Shown here: in pieces, positions 1-9,371 of the stretch
How the letters are laid out: every line of letters starts with the position of its first letter
How positions within the stretch are numbered: position 1 is the stretch's first letter
Assembly (NCBI GenBank): GCA_030425425.1
Contig: JAUIAO010000003.1
Location: 124,001-188,000 of the forward strand
From: Bacteroidia bacterium
GTDB taxonomy: Bacteria > Bacteroidota > Bacteroidia > Cytophagales > Cyclobacteriaceae
DNA length: 64,000 nt
Direction: 5' to 3'
Notes under the pieces: model-generated
Told to the model about the DNA's origin: nothing
The model's database searches: none
What the model saw: only the letters and a program-made list of their open reading frames with translations
Made by a program: the position numbers and the translations under genes

Positions 1-2131
1 AAAATCCAGGTCAATCTTCAATCGATTGGGTTTGACAGTTTCGATTTTTACTGTTTTAGAAAAACTGTTGTTACCTACTTTTATTTTGGCTAGCCAATTC
101 CCTGTTTCGTCTTCTTTGGCTGTTTTGGTTCGGAATGCGTAGAGTCCTTCCACACCTTCAGTGATGACTTGCTTGTCTTTAATGTTTCCTCGTGGATCAG
201 AAAGCTCCAGAATCACCGGGTGATCAGCTGGGAGCTGGTCAGCTCCGTCTTCGAGCATGAAACTGAGGAAGATATCATCTCCGGGACGCCATACACCACG
301 TTCTCCATAGATGAATCCTTTGATATTTCCCCGAACCCGAGTACCTGAAACGTCGAAATTGCTCAGTGACAGAGACTCATTATCTGCTAGTTTCAGATAG
401 GATTTTTGTCCTTCTGCCTCTGCCACTACAAGGAATGGTCTTCGCTCAGGGGAGAAAGTTGCCATACCATTTTCGTCTGTGCTGCTGATTCCCAATTCTT
501 GAAGTTGGAAATCGAGAATGGTGATTTTTGCTGAGACAGGCTGTGCGGTTACCATGTTGGTGGTGAAGACTTTCATGGTGTTGTTTCCGCCAATTTTAGC
601 GATCAAACCAAGGTCAGTCGCCAGCAAGGTAGTGCTCACATATTTGTCGGTTCGATAATAGGAGACATGGCAAGGATTGTTTCGCTGCTGCCACTCATAC
701 CCCGGAGGGTAGCGATAGCTAAATCCGCCACCCCAGGTGTTGAATCCGTCATTGTCATAAATGCTCCAGGAAGCTCCAGGTCCGTAGTTGATTTCTTCTA
801 AAGCTTCGTCGCAAGGATAATTGGAGTCCTGAGGATCAAAACCCAGTCTGATTTTATAAAGAGCACCTCTTTCAGATTCGAAGAGCGTTGACAGATCGAG
901 GGTAAACCTGTTCCAGTTACTGAGGTTTTCTGCTTTATCGGACAAATCAATTTTTTTGGTCAAAACCTGTCGTCCCACTCTGGTCAGCTCATCACTTTCA
1001 TTCAAATCATTGATTTGATAAAACTGCGGCATGTTTTCTTCAAATACTTTGATGACTTCTACGTTTACGGCGTTCAGATTGACCGCTTCAAAAGGTAAGA
1101 CGAGTCCGTTTGTGGAAGGAAGAATAGTGCCACTATTGGATAGTCGGAGTTGTGGTTTTTCCGGATCGAACGCTACATATGAGGCGTAATTCTGACCAAG
1201 AGTTTTACCCGCAGCATTTTTAACTCCTTCAAAGATTTCGAGCTTTTTACTACCGCTGACCTTTTCTCGGACATATAGTTTGATTTCATTTCCATCAATC
1301 ACTGTGCGTGTTTTCTTCACACCTTCTAACTGTATCATGCCACTCAGATCCTGCCGAGCATCAAGTGGATCAGAAAAATGAATTGAAATATAACTGTCAT
1401 TGGTTAAATCTACACGAGTAGAGATGACCGAGAAAACTTCGGCAGAGGGTACTTCCAGTTTCAAATCCTGTGATTTCTTCACTTGGATTGGAGAGCCAGA
1501 TGCCGTCAACGTGATTGTTTGGGCTTGCTGTGCTCTTTTGAGTCCCGAAACGGCAAACTTGTGCATGGTGGAGCTCGGATGTTGCCAAACTACTGTCAGA
1601 CTTTCCGGGAAATTGATCATTTTCTCTACATCCTCGTTTTTGGCAAAATCTGCCGTGGTGATGCTTCCGTCAAACTCCAGCTGGTCTGGCTTAGCTGGGT
1701 CTGGCACTTGCACTATTCCCAAATCCACCTGAAAGTCTTGCTCTATTACAGAGAAATCGAACGCATAAGATTCGAGCCCTTTTGGCATTTCCATCAAGCT
1801 GGTCATTTTTACAGCGACCGAATATTTAGTGCCTGATTTTAGATTTTCCGGAGAAAATGTAAAAGCTCGCGGACCAGTTTTGACCAATGAACCCGTAAGT
1901 GAAGGAGAAAAATTAAACAAATCACCAGCTGAGATTTCATCTGGAACGACCACACGTTCTCTGAATTCTATTTGGATATTGTCTTGAGAAGAAATGACAC
2001 CCCGAGTATGGCTCTGGATATAGTCTCCGAATCGAATATCATTTTTTTGGGTTTGTTCTGTTTTGGTACCGCAGCTCAACAACAGTGTGCTAAGTACGAA
2101 AAAATAGGTTAGGTAGCGCATCGTATTCATA
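1..2131 (-). CDS. Alpha-2-macroglobulin-family lipoprotein (partial, frameshifted signal peptide)
   Basis: Minus-strand reading frame open from the left edge to about 2109, roughly 700 residues visible. It has successive beta-rich macroglobulin-like repeats and the MG2-type stretch YGERGVWRPGDDIFLSF, typical of bacterial alpha-2-macroglobulin/YfaS-like proteins, large surface proteins that trap or resist proteases. A lipobox (LLLSCG) implies outer-membrane anchoring. The natural start, ATG at 2131 or 2122 (MRYLTYFF...), is joined to the body only if one T is removed from a seven-T run at 2099-2105; as written, the ATG frame ends after about 13 codons, and the body frame has an upstream stop at 2110-2112. 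So the gene is either frameshifted, mis-sequenced, or expressed by slippage. The thioester and C-terminal regions lie outside the window. Confidence 0.8.
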
Positions 2132-2231
2132 TGATTGTAAAAACTACCTCATATTAATGATTGCACTTCACAAATCGCCAATCCTACGATTATTTTTTAA
2201 AGAATTTTACAAATTATGGTTTGATGAAGGA

Positions 2232-2627
2232 TCAGTCTTCTGGCACGTAAGGAAAATAGTTGAATTGCAGACCACTGGCATACTCAAAATCTTCTCCAGT
2301 TTCCAGCATGTCTTCATCCGTATCTTCGTAGTACCAATGCACCTGAATGTCTATGCCTTGCTTTTTATAATTGGCCAATTCCTTGAAAATGTCGTAGATA
2401 CACTTAGACGAACTAGTATTGAAATACTCCATTCTGAATTCTGCAATGAATTCATTTTTTGTAGGGTGATGTCTCTTGATGGTGTTGATGATTGGCTGAT
2501 AAAAATCGAAAGAAGAAGCAGGGGAGGATCTTCCGGTTATTTTCAGAAAACTATCCTGAGGGATGTATTCCACATAGGGTGTAACTCTAGTTGATTGTAT
2601 TCGATATCGCTTCCTTTTGGTAGCCAT
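2232..2627 (-). CDS. SiaC-family (DUF1987) regulatory phosphoprotein
   Basis: 131 residues. The motif order GRSSPASSFDFYQPI near residue 32, YFNTSSSKCI near 69 and HWYYEDTDEDMLETGEDF near 97 matches DUF1987/SiaC. In Pseudomonas, SiaC is switched by phosphorylation of a threonine in the NTSS motif (Thr71 here, by position) by the kinase SiaB and phosphatase SiaA, and controls a diguanylate cyclase. No SiaA, SiaB or cyclase gene is adjacent; the nearest signalling gene is the PAS protein downstream of its promoter. Family call is good; the target is unknown. Confidence 0.85.
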   Translation of the reverse strand: MATKRKRYRIQSTRVTPYVEYIPQDSFLKITGRSSPASSFDFYQPIINTIKRHHPTKNEFIAEFRMEYFNTSSSKCIYDIFKELANYKKQGIDIQVHWYYEDTDEDMLETGEDFEYASGLQFNYFPYVPED

Positions 2628-2945
2628 TCAGTAGTCTCTTGATGGTTTTGGTTTCGGTTGATTTCTTAAAGCTACATCAATTTTTACAATATGGTTCAGA
2701 AATGGCCATACTTATATCATATACCGTGTTTTTTATGAACGGAAGTTGCTCTGTTTATTGAAGAATTCCTTCAATTTTTATGGTTTGTCACTATCTCCCG
2801 GAACTGAAAAGGAATCGTATATGATTGAAGAATCATCATTCGCCTTGACCTGGTTATATTATGGTTAAGAACAATATGGATGAGTTTTAAATTCTACTTT
2901 TAGGAAAATAAGGCCCTCATTGAATGGTGCTATATTCGGATTCTA
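2628..2945. other. Intergenic, no gene seen
   Basis: About 320 AT-rich bases between two minus-strand genes. It should hold the promoter of the SiaC-like gene. I see no convincing ORF, RNA gene or strong hairpin. Confidence 0.5.
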
Positions 2946-3770
2946 TTATCCTTTCTTGGTAGATAAAGATTGTCTTACGAGTTCTTCAATAAGAATTTTT
3001 TCTTGAGTTTTTTGTGCTGAGAGATCGCGAACGACTCCTGTGAAAAATAGATCTCCGTCTTTCTCAATTTTATTAACAGCTAGATATACAGGTACTTTGG
3101 ATCCATCTTTCCGGACTGCTTCTACCTCTCGTCCTCTGCCAACCACATTTCCACCTCCATGTGTAATATATCTGGTCAGATAGTCATCATGAAGGGATGA
3201 GATTTCTTTTGACATCAGTAGGTTAATTGATTGGCCAATGACTTCCTCTTCTTTATATCCAAAAAGACTTTCGCACGCCGGGTTGAACAGCTGTATCAGG
3301 CCTTGGGTGTCGATCATCAGAAATCCATCTTCAGTAGTCTCTATATCCGCTTGTATATTAGTCTTGGTGTTGGTCAATGAGCTTTCTGTACCAGATAAAG
3401 CATAAATGACCGCTGTATATTGGAGACCTGTCTGACTTTCAAATGCGATCAAAGACCACCGGGTAGGGAATTCGTCAATCAATAAATCAAACTCCTTTCT
3501 GTTTTCAATTGCCCTTTTCACTGAATCGCGCAGAATTGTCTGATTGTCAGTTGTTAGGTGATTTAGAAAAGAGCTATGGATTAGGTTTTCTTTTGTAGAT
3601 GAAAATAAATTTTCGGCAGCATGATTAGCAAAATCAATGATGAAGTCTTCATCAAAAGTGATGATTGCCTCAGCAGATTTATTGACTATTTGGCTTAACA
3701 ATTCTTCTCTTTTTCTTAAGGATTGATTCTGTGCCTCCAGACTTTTGATGATGTTAGCCAAATTTTCCAT
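2946..3770 (-). CDS. Double PAS-domain sensory protein without output domain
   Basis: 274 residues: a short N-terminal coiled coil (about 1-30), a degenerate PAS domain (about 25-130) and a clear second PAS domain (about 145-255) with FNPACESLFGYKEEEVIG and a C-terminal PAC-like VVRDLSAQK. The second PAS resembles those of FixL-type kinases. There is no kinase, GGDEF or methyl-accepting region, so it probably acts by protein interaction with a separate partner. The gene stands alone; no response regulator is next to it. Ligand unknown. Confidence 0.75.
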   Translation of the reverse strand: MENLANIIKSLEAQNQSLRKREELLSQIVNKSAEAIITFDEDFIIDFANHAAENLFSSTKENLIHSSFLNHLTTDNQTILRDSVKRAIENRKEFDLLIDEFPTRWSLIAFESQTGLQYTAVIYALSGTESSLTNTKTNIQADIETTEDGFLMIDTQGLIQLFNPACESLFGYKEEEVIGQSINLLMSKEISSLHDDYLTRYITHGGGNVVGRGREVEAVRKDGSKVPVYLAVNKIEKDGDLFFTGVVRDLSAQKTQEKILIEELVRQSLSTKKG

Positions 3771-4033
3771 TACCGGTTGGGATAATACTTGATACTACGA
3801 ACTAATATAAGTTAAAACTATTTTCGAAACATATTGATTAGGCAATTGAATTGATTCAGGATTTACTTACAGATGCCTGATTAGAGTGATAACTCCAGTG
3901 TACCCGTATTAACATAGATTTTCCTTTTGGTTGATGAATGTCATAGTAGTGCCGTTACCATAGGCTTACTTTTATTTTTAGAATTATTTGGGGGATTTTC
4001 CTCGCAATACTATCTCGAAGTAAATTCAAAATC

Positions 4034-4585
4034 ATGGAAACGAAAGCTGTCAAATCCACCGGTAAACCTGCAAAAACTAGAAAAAGTACGAAATCGAAAA
4101 AGCAGGTTCCTGCTTCACGAAAGAATGAAATACTGGTCATTGGGCTTGGAAATTTCCTGATGGGAGATCGCGGGATAGGTGTACACATAGCGCAAAGGAT
4201 GAATCTCATGCATCTGGAGTCTTATATCAACGTAGGTGAAATCGGTGGTGGAGAGTTCTTGCCTTTGAATTATTTTGAGGCGTATAGGAAAATCATTTTT
4301 GTAGATGCTGTGATGGATGGCGATGAAACCGGAACCATTTCTCATATCAAAACAAGCAGTGCAAATGATTTTTCCAAGACATTGAGCGTGCATGATGTCA
4401 GGTTCAGTGAAATGCTACAAATGCTGTTTGCATCAGAGAACCATCCTGAGATTCATTTGATCACGATTTCTATCAGTGATATTTCGCCAATGCATGTCGG
4501 TTTTAGTGAGGATATTGACGAAGCGATTGATCGTGCGATCTGGCGTGTCATTGATCTGGCTGATGATCTTCACCTTCATCAATAA
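4034..4585 (+). CDS. Hydrogenase-maturation-protease-like protein (peptidase M52 fold)
   Basis: 183 residues. A Lys/Ser-rich tail (1-30) precedes an M52-like domain: [14 protein letters not shown] at 37-50, [12 protein letters not shown] at 89-100 and SVHDVRF at 118-124. Family enzymes clip the C-terminus of NiFe-hydrogenase large subunits and bind nickel with an acid in the first motif, an Asp in the second and a His in the third. Asp91 and His120 are present, but the usual acid of the first motif is Arg46. No hydrogenase gene is in the window. Its 3' end overlaps the convergent queG by 38 bp. Fold is likely; hydrogenase processing is doubtful. Confidence 0.7.
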   Translation: METKAVKSTGKPAKTRKSTKSKKQVPASRKNEILVIGLGNFLMGDRGIGVHIAQRMNLMHLESYINVGEIGGGEFLPLNYFEAYRKIIFVDAVMDGDETGTISHIKTSSANDFSKTLSVHDVRFSEMLQMLFASENHPEIHLITISISDISPMHVGFSEDIDEAIDRAIWRVIDLADDLHLHQ

Positions 4586-5492
4586 ACCGGATATTTCGCA
4601 TTAGACCTTCGTATTTGGTTCTTTTGACAGCAGATTTTTTGAATACTTTCTGAAATACCTCGCGGGTCATTTCTTTCCACTCTTGTTTTGTGAAATCCTC
4701 CCAACCCTGTGGTCTGAAGGTAGGTTCGTTATGAGGTTTTGAAAACTTGTTCCATGGACACACTTCCTGGCAGATATCACAGCCAAAAACCCAATTGTCC
4801 ATTTTTCCTTTGAATTCTGTAGCGATTTCCTCTTTTAGCTCGATTGTGAGGTAAGAAATACACCGGCTCCCATCCACTACATACGGTTCAGTAATTGCGT
4901 CAGTAGGGCAAGCATCCTGACATGCTGTGCAGGTGCCGCAGTAATCCTTCATCGGGCCATCTGGTTCCAGTTCCAAATCAATGATCAACTCCGCAAGGAA
5001 AAAATAACTTCCCATTTGCCTGTTGAGGAGGAGAGAGTTTTTGCCTACCCAGCCAAGACCACTTTTATCAGCCCAGGCACGCTCGTGTACAGGGGCAGAA
5101 TCTACAAATACCCGTCCCTCTACCTTACCTATTTGCTCTTCTGTTTTTTTCACAAACTCTTTGAGTTTGTTCTTTATCGTGAAGTGATAGTCCTGGCCAT
5201 AAGCATAACGAGCCAGTTTGTAAGGAGCATCAGAAGATTGGTTTTGCTCTGGTGAATAGTTATAAATTAGAGAAACGACAGATTTTGCTCCGGGAACTAA
5301 AAGCCTTGGATCAAGTCTTTTGTCGAAATGATTTTCCAGATATCCCATTTTGCCATGGTACCCTCGCTTTAGCCATTCTTCTAGTTTTGGAGCTTCCTCT
5401 TTGAGGAATTCCGCTCTGGATATCCCACAAAATGAGAAGCCTAAATCTTGTGCGATTTGCTTGATAAGTCGGGTGTTCGAATGGGTATTCAC
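4548..5492 (-). CDS. queG: Epoxyqueuosine reductase
   Basis: 314 residues, normal for QueG. The enzyme reduces epoxyqueuosine to queuosine in tRNA wobble position 34, using cobalamin and two 4Fe-4S clusters. Seen: [14 protein letters not shown], the region around catalytic Asp132 ([13 protein letters not shown]), the ferredoxin motif [12 protein letters not shown] (Cys185/188/191/195) and the second set CDICQEVCP (Cys238/241/245). The start is GTG at 5492; no ATG fits the conserved N-terminus. Tail-to-tail overlap with the M52-like gene. Confidence 0.95.
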   Translation of the reverse strand: MNTHSNTRLIKQIAQDLGFSFCGISRAEFLKEEAPKLEEWLKRGYHGKMGYLENHFDKRLDPRLLVPGAKSVVSLIYNYSPEQNQSSDAPYKLARYAYGQDYHFTIKNKLKEFVKKTEEQIGKVEGRVFVDSAPVHERAWADKSGLGWVGKNSLLLNRQMGSYFFLAELIIDLELEPDGPMKDYCGTCTACQDACPTDAITEPYVVDGSRCISYLTIELKEEIATEFKGKMDNWVFGCDICQEVCPWNKFSKPHNEPTFRPQGWEDFTKQEWKEMTREVFQKVFKKSAVKRTKYEGLMRNIRFIDEGEDHQPDQ

Positions 5493-5838
5493 AGTACAAA
5501 TATCGAAAGATCGATCTTCATCATCATAGCAGAATTAAATAACCATATTAAGAAATCAAGAAGGCGTTAATTGTGAAGATAATTTTATAGCCAGCAAGCT
5601 TGCTCAAATTGGTTAATTCTAAATTGAAAGCTATTTGGATGTTATGTTTAAATCGCATTATTCATCAGAAATGTAGATCGTTTGCTACAAGTGATTGATT
5701 TTCAGAGATAAACTAGAAGGTTTTCACCAAAAACGACAGCTTAAATTTGAGTAAAATTGATTTTGTTATTTCTAAATCAATCACACTGTGAATCAAGGAG
5801 TTACTGTTTCTCAATAAATCAGTCCCGAATTTTTCGGG
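5493..5838. other. Intergenic with small inverted repeat
   Basis: About 345 AT-rich bases between ruvB and queG. The only structure seen is CCCGAATTTTTCGGG at 5823-5837, next to the ruvB stop, possibly a weak terminator. No ORF or RNA gene recognised. Confidence 0.45.
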
Positions 5839-6864
5839 TTAAAACAAACTCCCCATCTGCTGTGGAGGGATTTTACCCAGATGCTGATACGCTTTTTCTG
5901 TGGCCTGTCTTCCGCGAGATGTTCTTTTGATAAACCCTTCCATGATCAGGAATGGCTCATATACTTCCTCGATGGTTTCAGATTCTTCCCCACAGGCAGT
6001 GGCAATGGTGGATAAACCTACCGGCCCACCTTTGAATTTGTCGATGATTGTAGATAGGATTCTGTTGTCCATTTCATCCAAGCCATGTTCATCTACATCC
6101 AATGCCCTCAGTGCTATTTTGGAAATATCCAGGGTGATGGCTCCATCTCCTTTGATCTGAGCAAAATCTCGTGTTCTTCTGAGTAAATTATTACAGATAC
6201 GTGGGGTGCCGCGGCTTCTTCTGGCAATTTCATAAGCCGCTTCTTCATCGATTGGTGTTTCGAGAATGTCCGCATTTCTTCCCACTATAGATGTGAGTAA
6301 TTTTGCGTCATAGTATTCCAGTCTCGCATTGATCCCAAATCGTGCACGAAGAGGGGAGGTAAGTAGTCCAGATCTGGTAGTTGCGCCGATCAATGTGAAA
6401 GGTTCCAGCCCAATCTGAACAGATCGCGCATTTGGTCCACTATCCAGCATGATATCAATTCGATAATCCTCCATAGCTGAGTAGAGATACTCCTCCACCA
6501 CAGGATTCAGGCGATGGATTTCGTCTATGAACAGCACATCATGTGCTTCGAGGTTCGTTAGCAGTCCTGCTAGTTCACTCGCCTTGTCCAGTACCGGGCC
6601 TGATGTGACTTTAATGCCTGAGCCTAGTTCATTAGCTATGATGTGAGATAAAGTGGTTTTCCCAAGCCCGGGAGGGCCGTGAAGCAACACATGATCCAGA
6701 GGCTCGGAACGCAGTTTGGCTGCTTCTACGAAAATTTTGAGGTTTTCTACTACCTTATCTTGTCCGGTAAAATCAGAGAAAGAAAGCGGTCTGAGTGCTT
6801 TTTCAAACTCTTTTTCCGCAGAACTCATTTCATGGTCATCGCCCGTAAGGTAATCTTCTCTCAT
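5839..6864 (-). CDS. ruvB: Holliday junction branch-migration helicase RuvB
   Basis: 341 residues from the ATG at 6864 ([10 protein letters not shown]); an upstream TTG would add eight residues. AAA+ motor that drives branch migration with RuvA. Seen: [18 protein letters not shown], Walker [10 protein letters not shown], Walker [21 protein letters not shown], sensor [18 protein letters not shown] and the C-terminal winged helix ending [18 protein letters not shown]. The next gene is divergent; RuvA and RuvC are not in the window. Confidence 0.97.
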   Translation of the reverse strand: MREDYLTGDDHEMSSAEKEFEKALRPLSFSDFTGQDKVVENLKIFVEAAKLRSEPLDHVLLHGPPGLGKTTLSHIIANELGSGIKVTSGPVLDKASELAGLLTNLEAHDVLFIDEIHRLNPVVEEYLYSAMEDYRIDIMLDSGPNARSVQIGLEPFTLIGATTRSGLLTSPLRARFGINARLEYYDAKLLTSIVGRNADILETPIDEEAAYEIARRSRGTPRICNNLLRRTRDFAQIKGDGAITLDISKIALRALDVDEHGLDEMDNRILSTIIDKFKGGPVGLSTIATACGEESETIEEVYEPFLIMEGFIKRTSRGRQATEKAYQHLGKIPPQQMGSLF

Positions 6865-6948
6865 GTGCAGGATATTTGAATCATACAAAGATAAAGGGAA
6901 AGCCTCTTAGTACAGAGGTATGAAGTAATATTGCACAAATTCTTGAGT

Positions 6949-7983
6949 ATGGGTAGAAAACTAATCTTCAGAATCATTTTTGTGATTGTCATTGCAGGGG
7001 CGGCATATAGGTATTTCACGTTTCAGCGATCAGAGTTGCAGCTCACCTATGTGACAGGTCAGACCATGGGTACTATTCAATACAATGTGAAGTATCTGAG
7101 TAGTGATCCGGAGAATTATAAGCCACAGATTGATTCGGTGCTGAAGGCATTTAATCAGTCACTATCTACTTATATTCCTGACTCGGAGATTTCTACCCTG
7201 AACAAAACAGGGGAATTGGCTGATCCTTCATCGATGTTTCTGGATGTGATAGAAAGTAGTCAATATGTGTTCTCTTCTACTGAAGGGACGTTTGATCCGA
7301 CAGTTGGCCCTTTAGTCAATGCCTGGGGATTTGGACCGGATAAGATTTTGAAGGTTCCTGACAGTGCTGTGGTGGATTCTTTAATGCAGCTTGTTGGTTT
7401 TGAGGCAATTAGTTTTTCAAATGATTTGATTGGAATGAACCCGGAAATGTATCTGGATTTTAGCGCGATAGCCAAAGGTTACGCCGTTGATTTGTTAGCA
7501 GATTTTCTGGGATCGAAAGATTTTGAAAACTACATGGTAGAGATAGGTGGGGAGGTAATCGCTAAAGGTGTGAACCAGGATGGAGAGGTCTGGAAAATAG
7601 GTATCGAAGATCCGATGGTGAATCGCAATGAGCAGAAACTATTGGCTATTGTGAAATTAAATAATCTGGCCATGGCCACCTCAGGGAACTATCGTAATTA
7701 TTATGAGGTTGGTGATCGTATAATTGCGCATACAATAGATCCCAGAACAGGTTATAATACCAATCACAATTTGCTGAGTGCTTCTGTATTTGCGAAAGAT
7801 TGTATGACGGCAGATGCCTTTGCAACTGCTTTTATGGTGGTGGGAGTAGGTGAAGCGAAGAGGATTGCTGTGCAAAATGATTTAGAAATATTTTTAATCT
7901 ATCAAGAGGAATCCGGTGAGCTTAGGAGCTATGTTTCTGAAGGTCTGACACCACTGGTAGAAATGAATAAGCTGGATAAATGA
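6949..7983 (+). CDS. apbE: FAD:protein FMN transferase
   Basis: About 344 residues from ATG 6949. One N-terminal membrane segment or signal (IIFVIVIAGAAY) precedes the ApbE domain: GQTMGTIQYNV, AKGYAVDLLADFL, VEIGGEV, ATSGNYRNYY and HTIDPRTGY, which bind FAD and Mg. These enzymes attach FMN covalently to Thr residues of exported flavoproteins such as NqrB/C or RnfG. No such target is adjacent. The stop overlaps the ATG of the following ZIP transporter (ATGA), suggesting co-transcription. Confidence 0.93.
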   Translation: MGRKLIFRIIFVIVIAGAAYRYFTFQRSELQLTYVTGQTMGTIQYNVKYLSSDPENYKPQIDSVLKAFNQSLSTYIPDSEISTLNKTGELADPSSMFLDVIESSQYVFSSTEGTFDPTVGPLVNAWGFGPDKILKVPDSAVVDSLMQLVGFEAISFSNDLIGMNPEMYLDFSAIAKGYAVDLLADFLGSKDFENYMVEIGGEVIAKGVNQDGEVWKIGIEDPMVNRNEQKLLAIVKLNNLAMATSGNYRNYYEVGDRIIAHTIDPRTGYNTNHNLLSASVFAKDCMTADAFATAFMVVGVGEAKRIAVQNDLEIFLIYQEESGELRSYVSEGLTPLVEMNKLDK

Positions 7984-8702
7984 TCTTCATAGGTTCGATA
8001 CTTTTTTTTGCCGCTTTATTGGGTGGCCTTTCTGAGCGTTTCATTGGTAAGCAAATTCATGATTTGCGTTATCCACTGGTCTTCGCTGGTTCGTTTTTAT
8101 TTTCTATTACCATCATTCACATTCTTCCCGAGGTATTTTCGCTTTCTGAGGATCCTCTGCGAATAGGTCTGTACATTTTGATTGGATTTTTCTTTCAGCA
8201 ATTTCTGGAACATTTCACTTCTGGTATAGAGCATGGGCATGCTCACGAGCATGCACATATGGGAACAGGGTCCCGATTTGGGTTGATGATTGCACTTGTG
8301 ATTCACTCGTTTCTGGAAGGAGCCTTGCTCACCCATCACTCCCCTTTTCATCATCAGCACGAATCTTATTCTCTTTTAATAGGAATAGTACTACATAAGA
8401 TGCCAGCTGCTTTTGCATTGGTGACCACTTTGAAAACTACCAAGTCCTTCGATACCAAGATTTGGATTGTACTACTCGTATTTAGTGCCGCATCACCAAT
8501 TGGCCTGTTTTTGAGTGATTATATCATTTCGATCTCACCGAATATGCTGATGATCTTGTTTGCATTTGTTTCGGGTAGCTTTTTGCATATCTCCACTACT
8601 ATTTTTGTTGAAACCAGCCCTAATCACCATTTTGGGTGGAAAAAGCTTGCTATCAGCATCATCGGGGCTTTGGTGGCTATTGCCACGGAATTTTGGGTGT
8701 GA
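7980..8702 (+). CDS. ZIP-family divalent metal transporter
   Basis: 240 residues with about eight membrane segments. A His-rich cytosolic loop (HGHAHEHAHMG, about 83-93) separates the halves. The metal-site helices show HSFLEGALLTHH and VLHKMPAAFALVTTLK, the HxxxEG and HKxPxxFA motifs of ZIP transporters. Likely imports Zn or Fe. Translationally coupled to apbE; a link between flavinylation and metal supply is only a guess. Confidence 0.9.
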   Translation: MIFIGSILFFAALLGGLSERFIGKQIHDLRYPLVFAGSFLFSITIIHILPEVFSLSEDPLRIGLYILIGFFFQQFLEHFTSGIEHGHAHEHAHMGTGSRFGLMIALVIHSFLEGALLTHHSPFHHQHESYSLLIGIVLHKMPAAFALVTTLKTTKSFDTKIWIVLLVFSAASPIGLFLSDYIISISPNMLMILFAFVSGSFLHISTTIFVETSPNHHFGWKKLAISIIGALVAIATEFWV

Positions 8703-8758
8703 CGAATAAAATTCCGTCAAACATCTAATAAACACGGATATAATTTTTCTTGCAATCC

Positions 8759-8826
8759 ATATCATTAAAATGATATTTGGAATATTTGTTGCTAAAATGA
8801 TATATTTATGCTAAATAAATATATCT
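8759..8826. promoter_or_regulatory. Tandem palindromes before the InsA-like regulator
   Basis: ATATCATT-AA-AATGATAT at 8759-8776 is an 8+2+8 perfect palindrome. A second inverted repeat runs about 8799-8826, with arms GATATATTTAT and AATAAATATATC, ending just before the ATG at 8830. The half-site AAAATGATAT occurs twice. Their position suggests operators, perhaps autoregulatory, but AT-richness makes chance symmetry possible. Confidence 0.5.
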
Positions 8827-8829
8827 AAA

Positions 8830-9252
8830 ATGGATATTCTTCCTAAATGCCCCAAGTGCCAGTCAGAAAATCGCGTAAAAAGTGGTGTTATCAACAACAG
8901 GCAACGATATCGCTGTAAAGATTGTGGTTATAACTTCACCGTAAAAAAGCTCGGAAAAGAGATTGATAGCTATTATGTTATCAAAGCTTTACAGTTGTAT
9001 ATCGAAGGTGTGAGCTACCGGGAGATAGAGAGAATACTTGGAGTGAGTCATGTTTCCGTGATCAATTGGGTGAAGAAATATGGAGTGAAAGCCCCGAAAA
9101 ATTCGGATTACAGACCTTCTTATAAAGTGCTTACACATAGAGAGTTACAAGACTTTATTGCAGACCCTAAGCATTTGCACGGGATGGGCTTTATGCTGAC
9201 AGAGCTTGGGGATAAATACATGATGATTAAGTGGGAGCGATTCAGAGATTAA
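8830..9252 (+). CDS. IS1 InsA-like zinc-ribbon/HTH protein, probably domesticated
   Basis: 140 residues. The N-terminus has CPKC and CKDC pairs spaced as in the IS1 InsA zinc ribbon (residues 6-30), then a helix-turn-helix (GVSYREIERILGVSHVSVINWVKKYG, about 59-84). There is no transposase catalytic domain, no second IS1 frame and no terminal repeats nearby. The last 45 residues (RELQDFIADPKHLHGMGFML...) are a separate small domain. It sits directly upstream of the porin/symporter genes, so a transcription-factor role is likely, though unproven. Confidence 0.7.
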   Translation: MDILPKCPKCQSENRVKSGVINNRQRYRCKDCGYNFTVKKLGKEIDSYYVIKALQLYIEGVSYREIERILGVSHVSVINWVKKYGVKAPKNSDYRPSYKVLTHRELQDFIADPKHLHGMGFMLTELGDKYMMIKWERFRD

Positions 9253-9371
9253 ATATAGTATTACCAAAAATATACATCATTTTACGATTTCATTTTCAAA
9301 ATTTTAAAATTCGAGCACTTCGAAGTGAAAAAATTGAATCCCTAATCAATTGAACCTAAATTTTTGAAAGA

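Noticed and set aside
1397-1836. Several plus- and minus-strand ORFs of 60-120 codons
   Set aside because: They overlap the continuous minus-strand macroglobulin frame and show no domain pattern of their own.
5823-5837. Riboswitch or RNA gene in the ruvB-queG gap
   Set aside because: Only one short hairpin is visible; a preQ1-type aptamer before queG was considered but no matching structure was recognised.
8830-9252. Annotating an active IS1 transposase
   Set aside because: Only the InsA-like DNA-binding part is present; no InsB frame, no catalytic domain and no terminal inverted repeats were seen.
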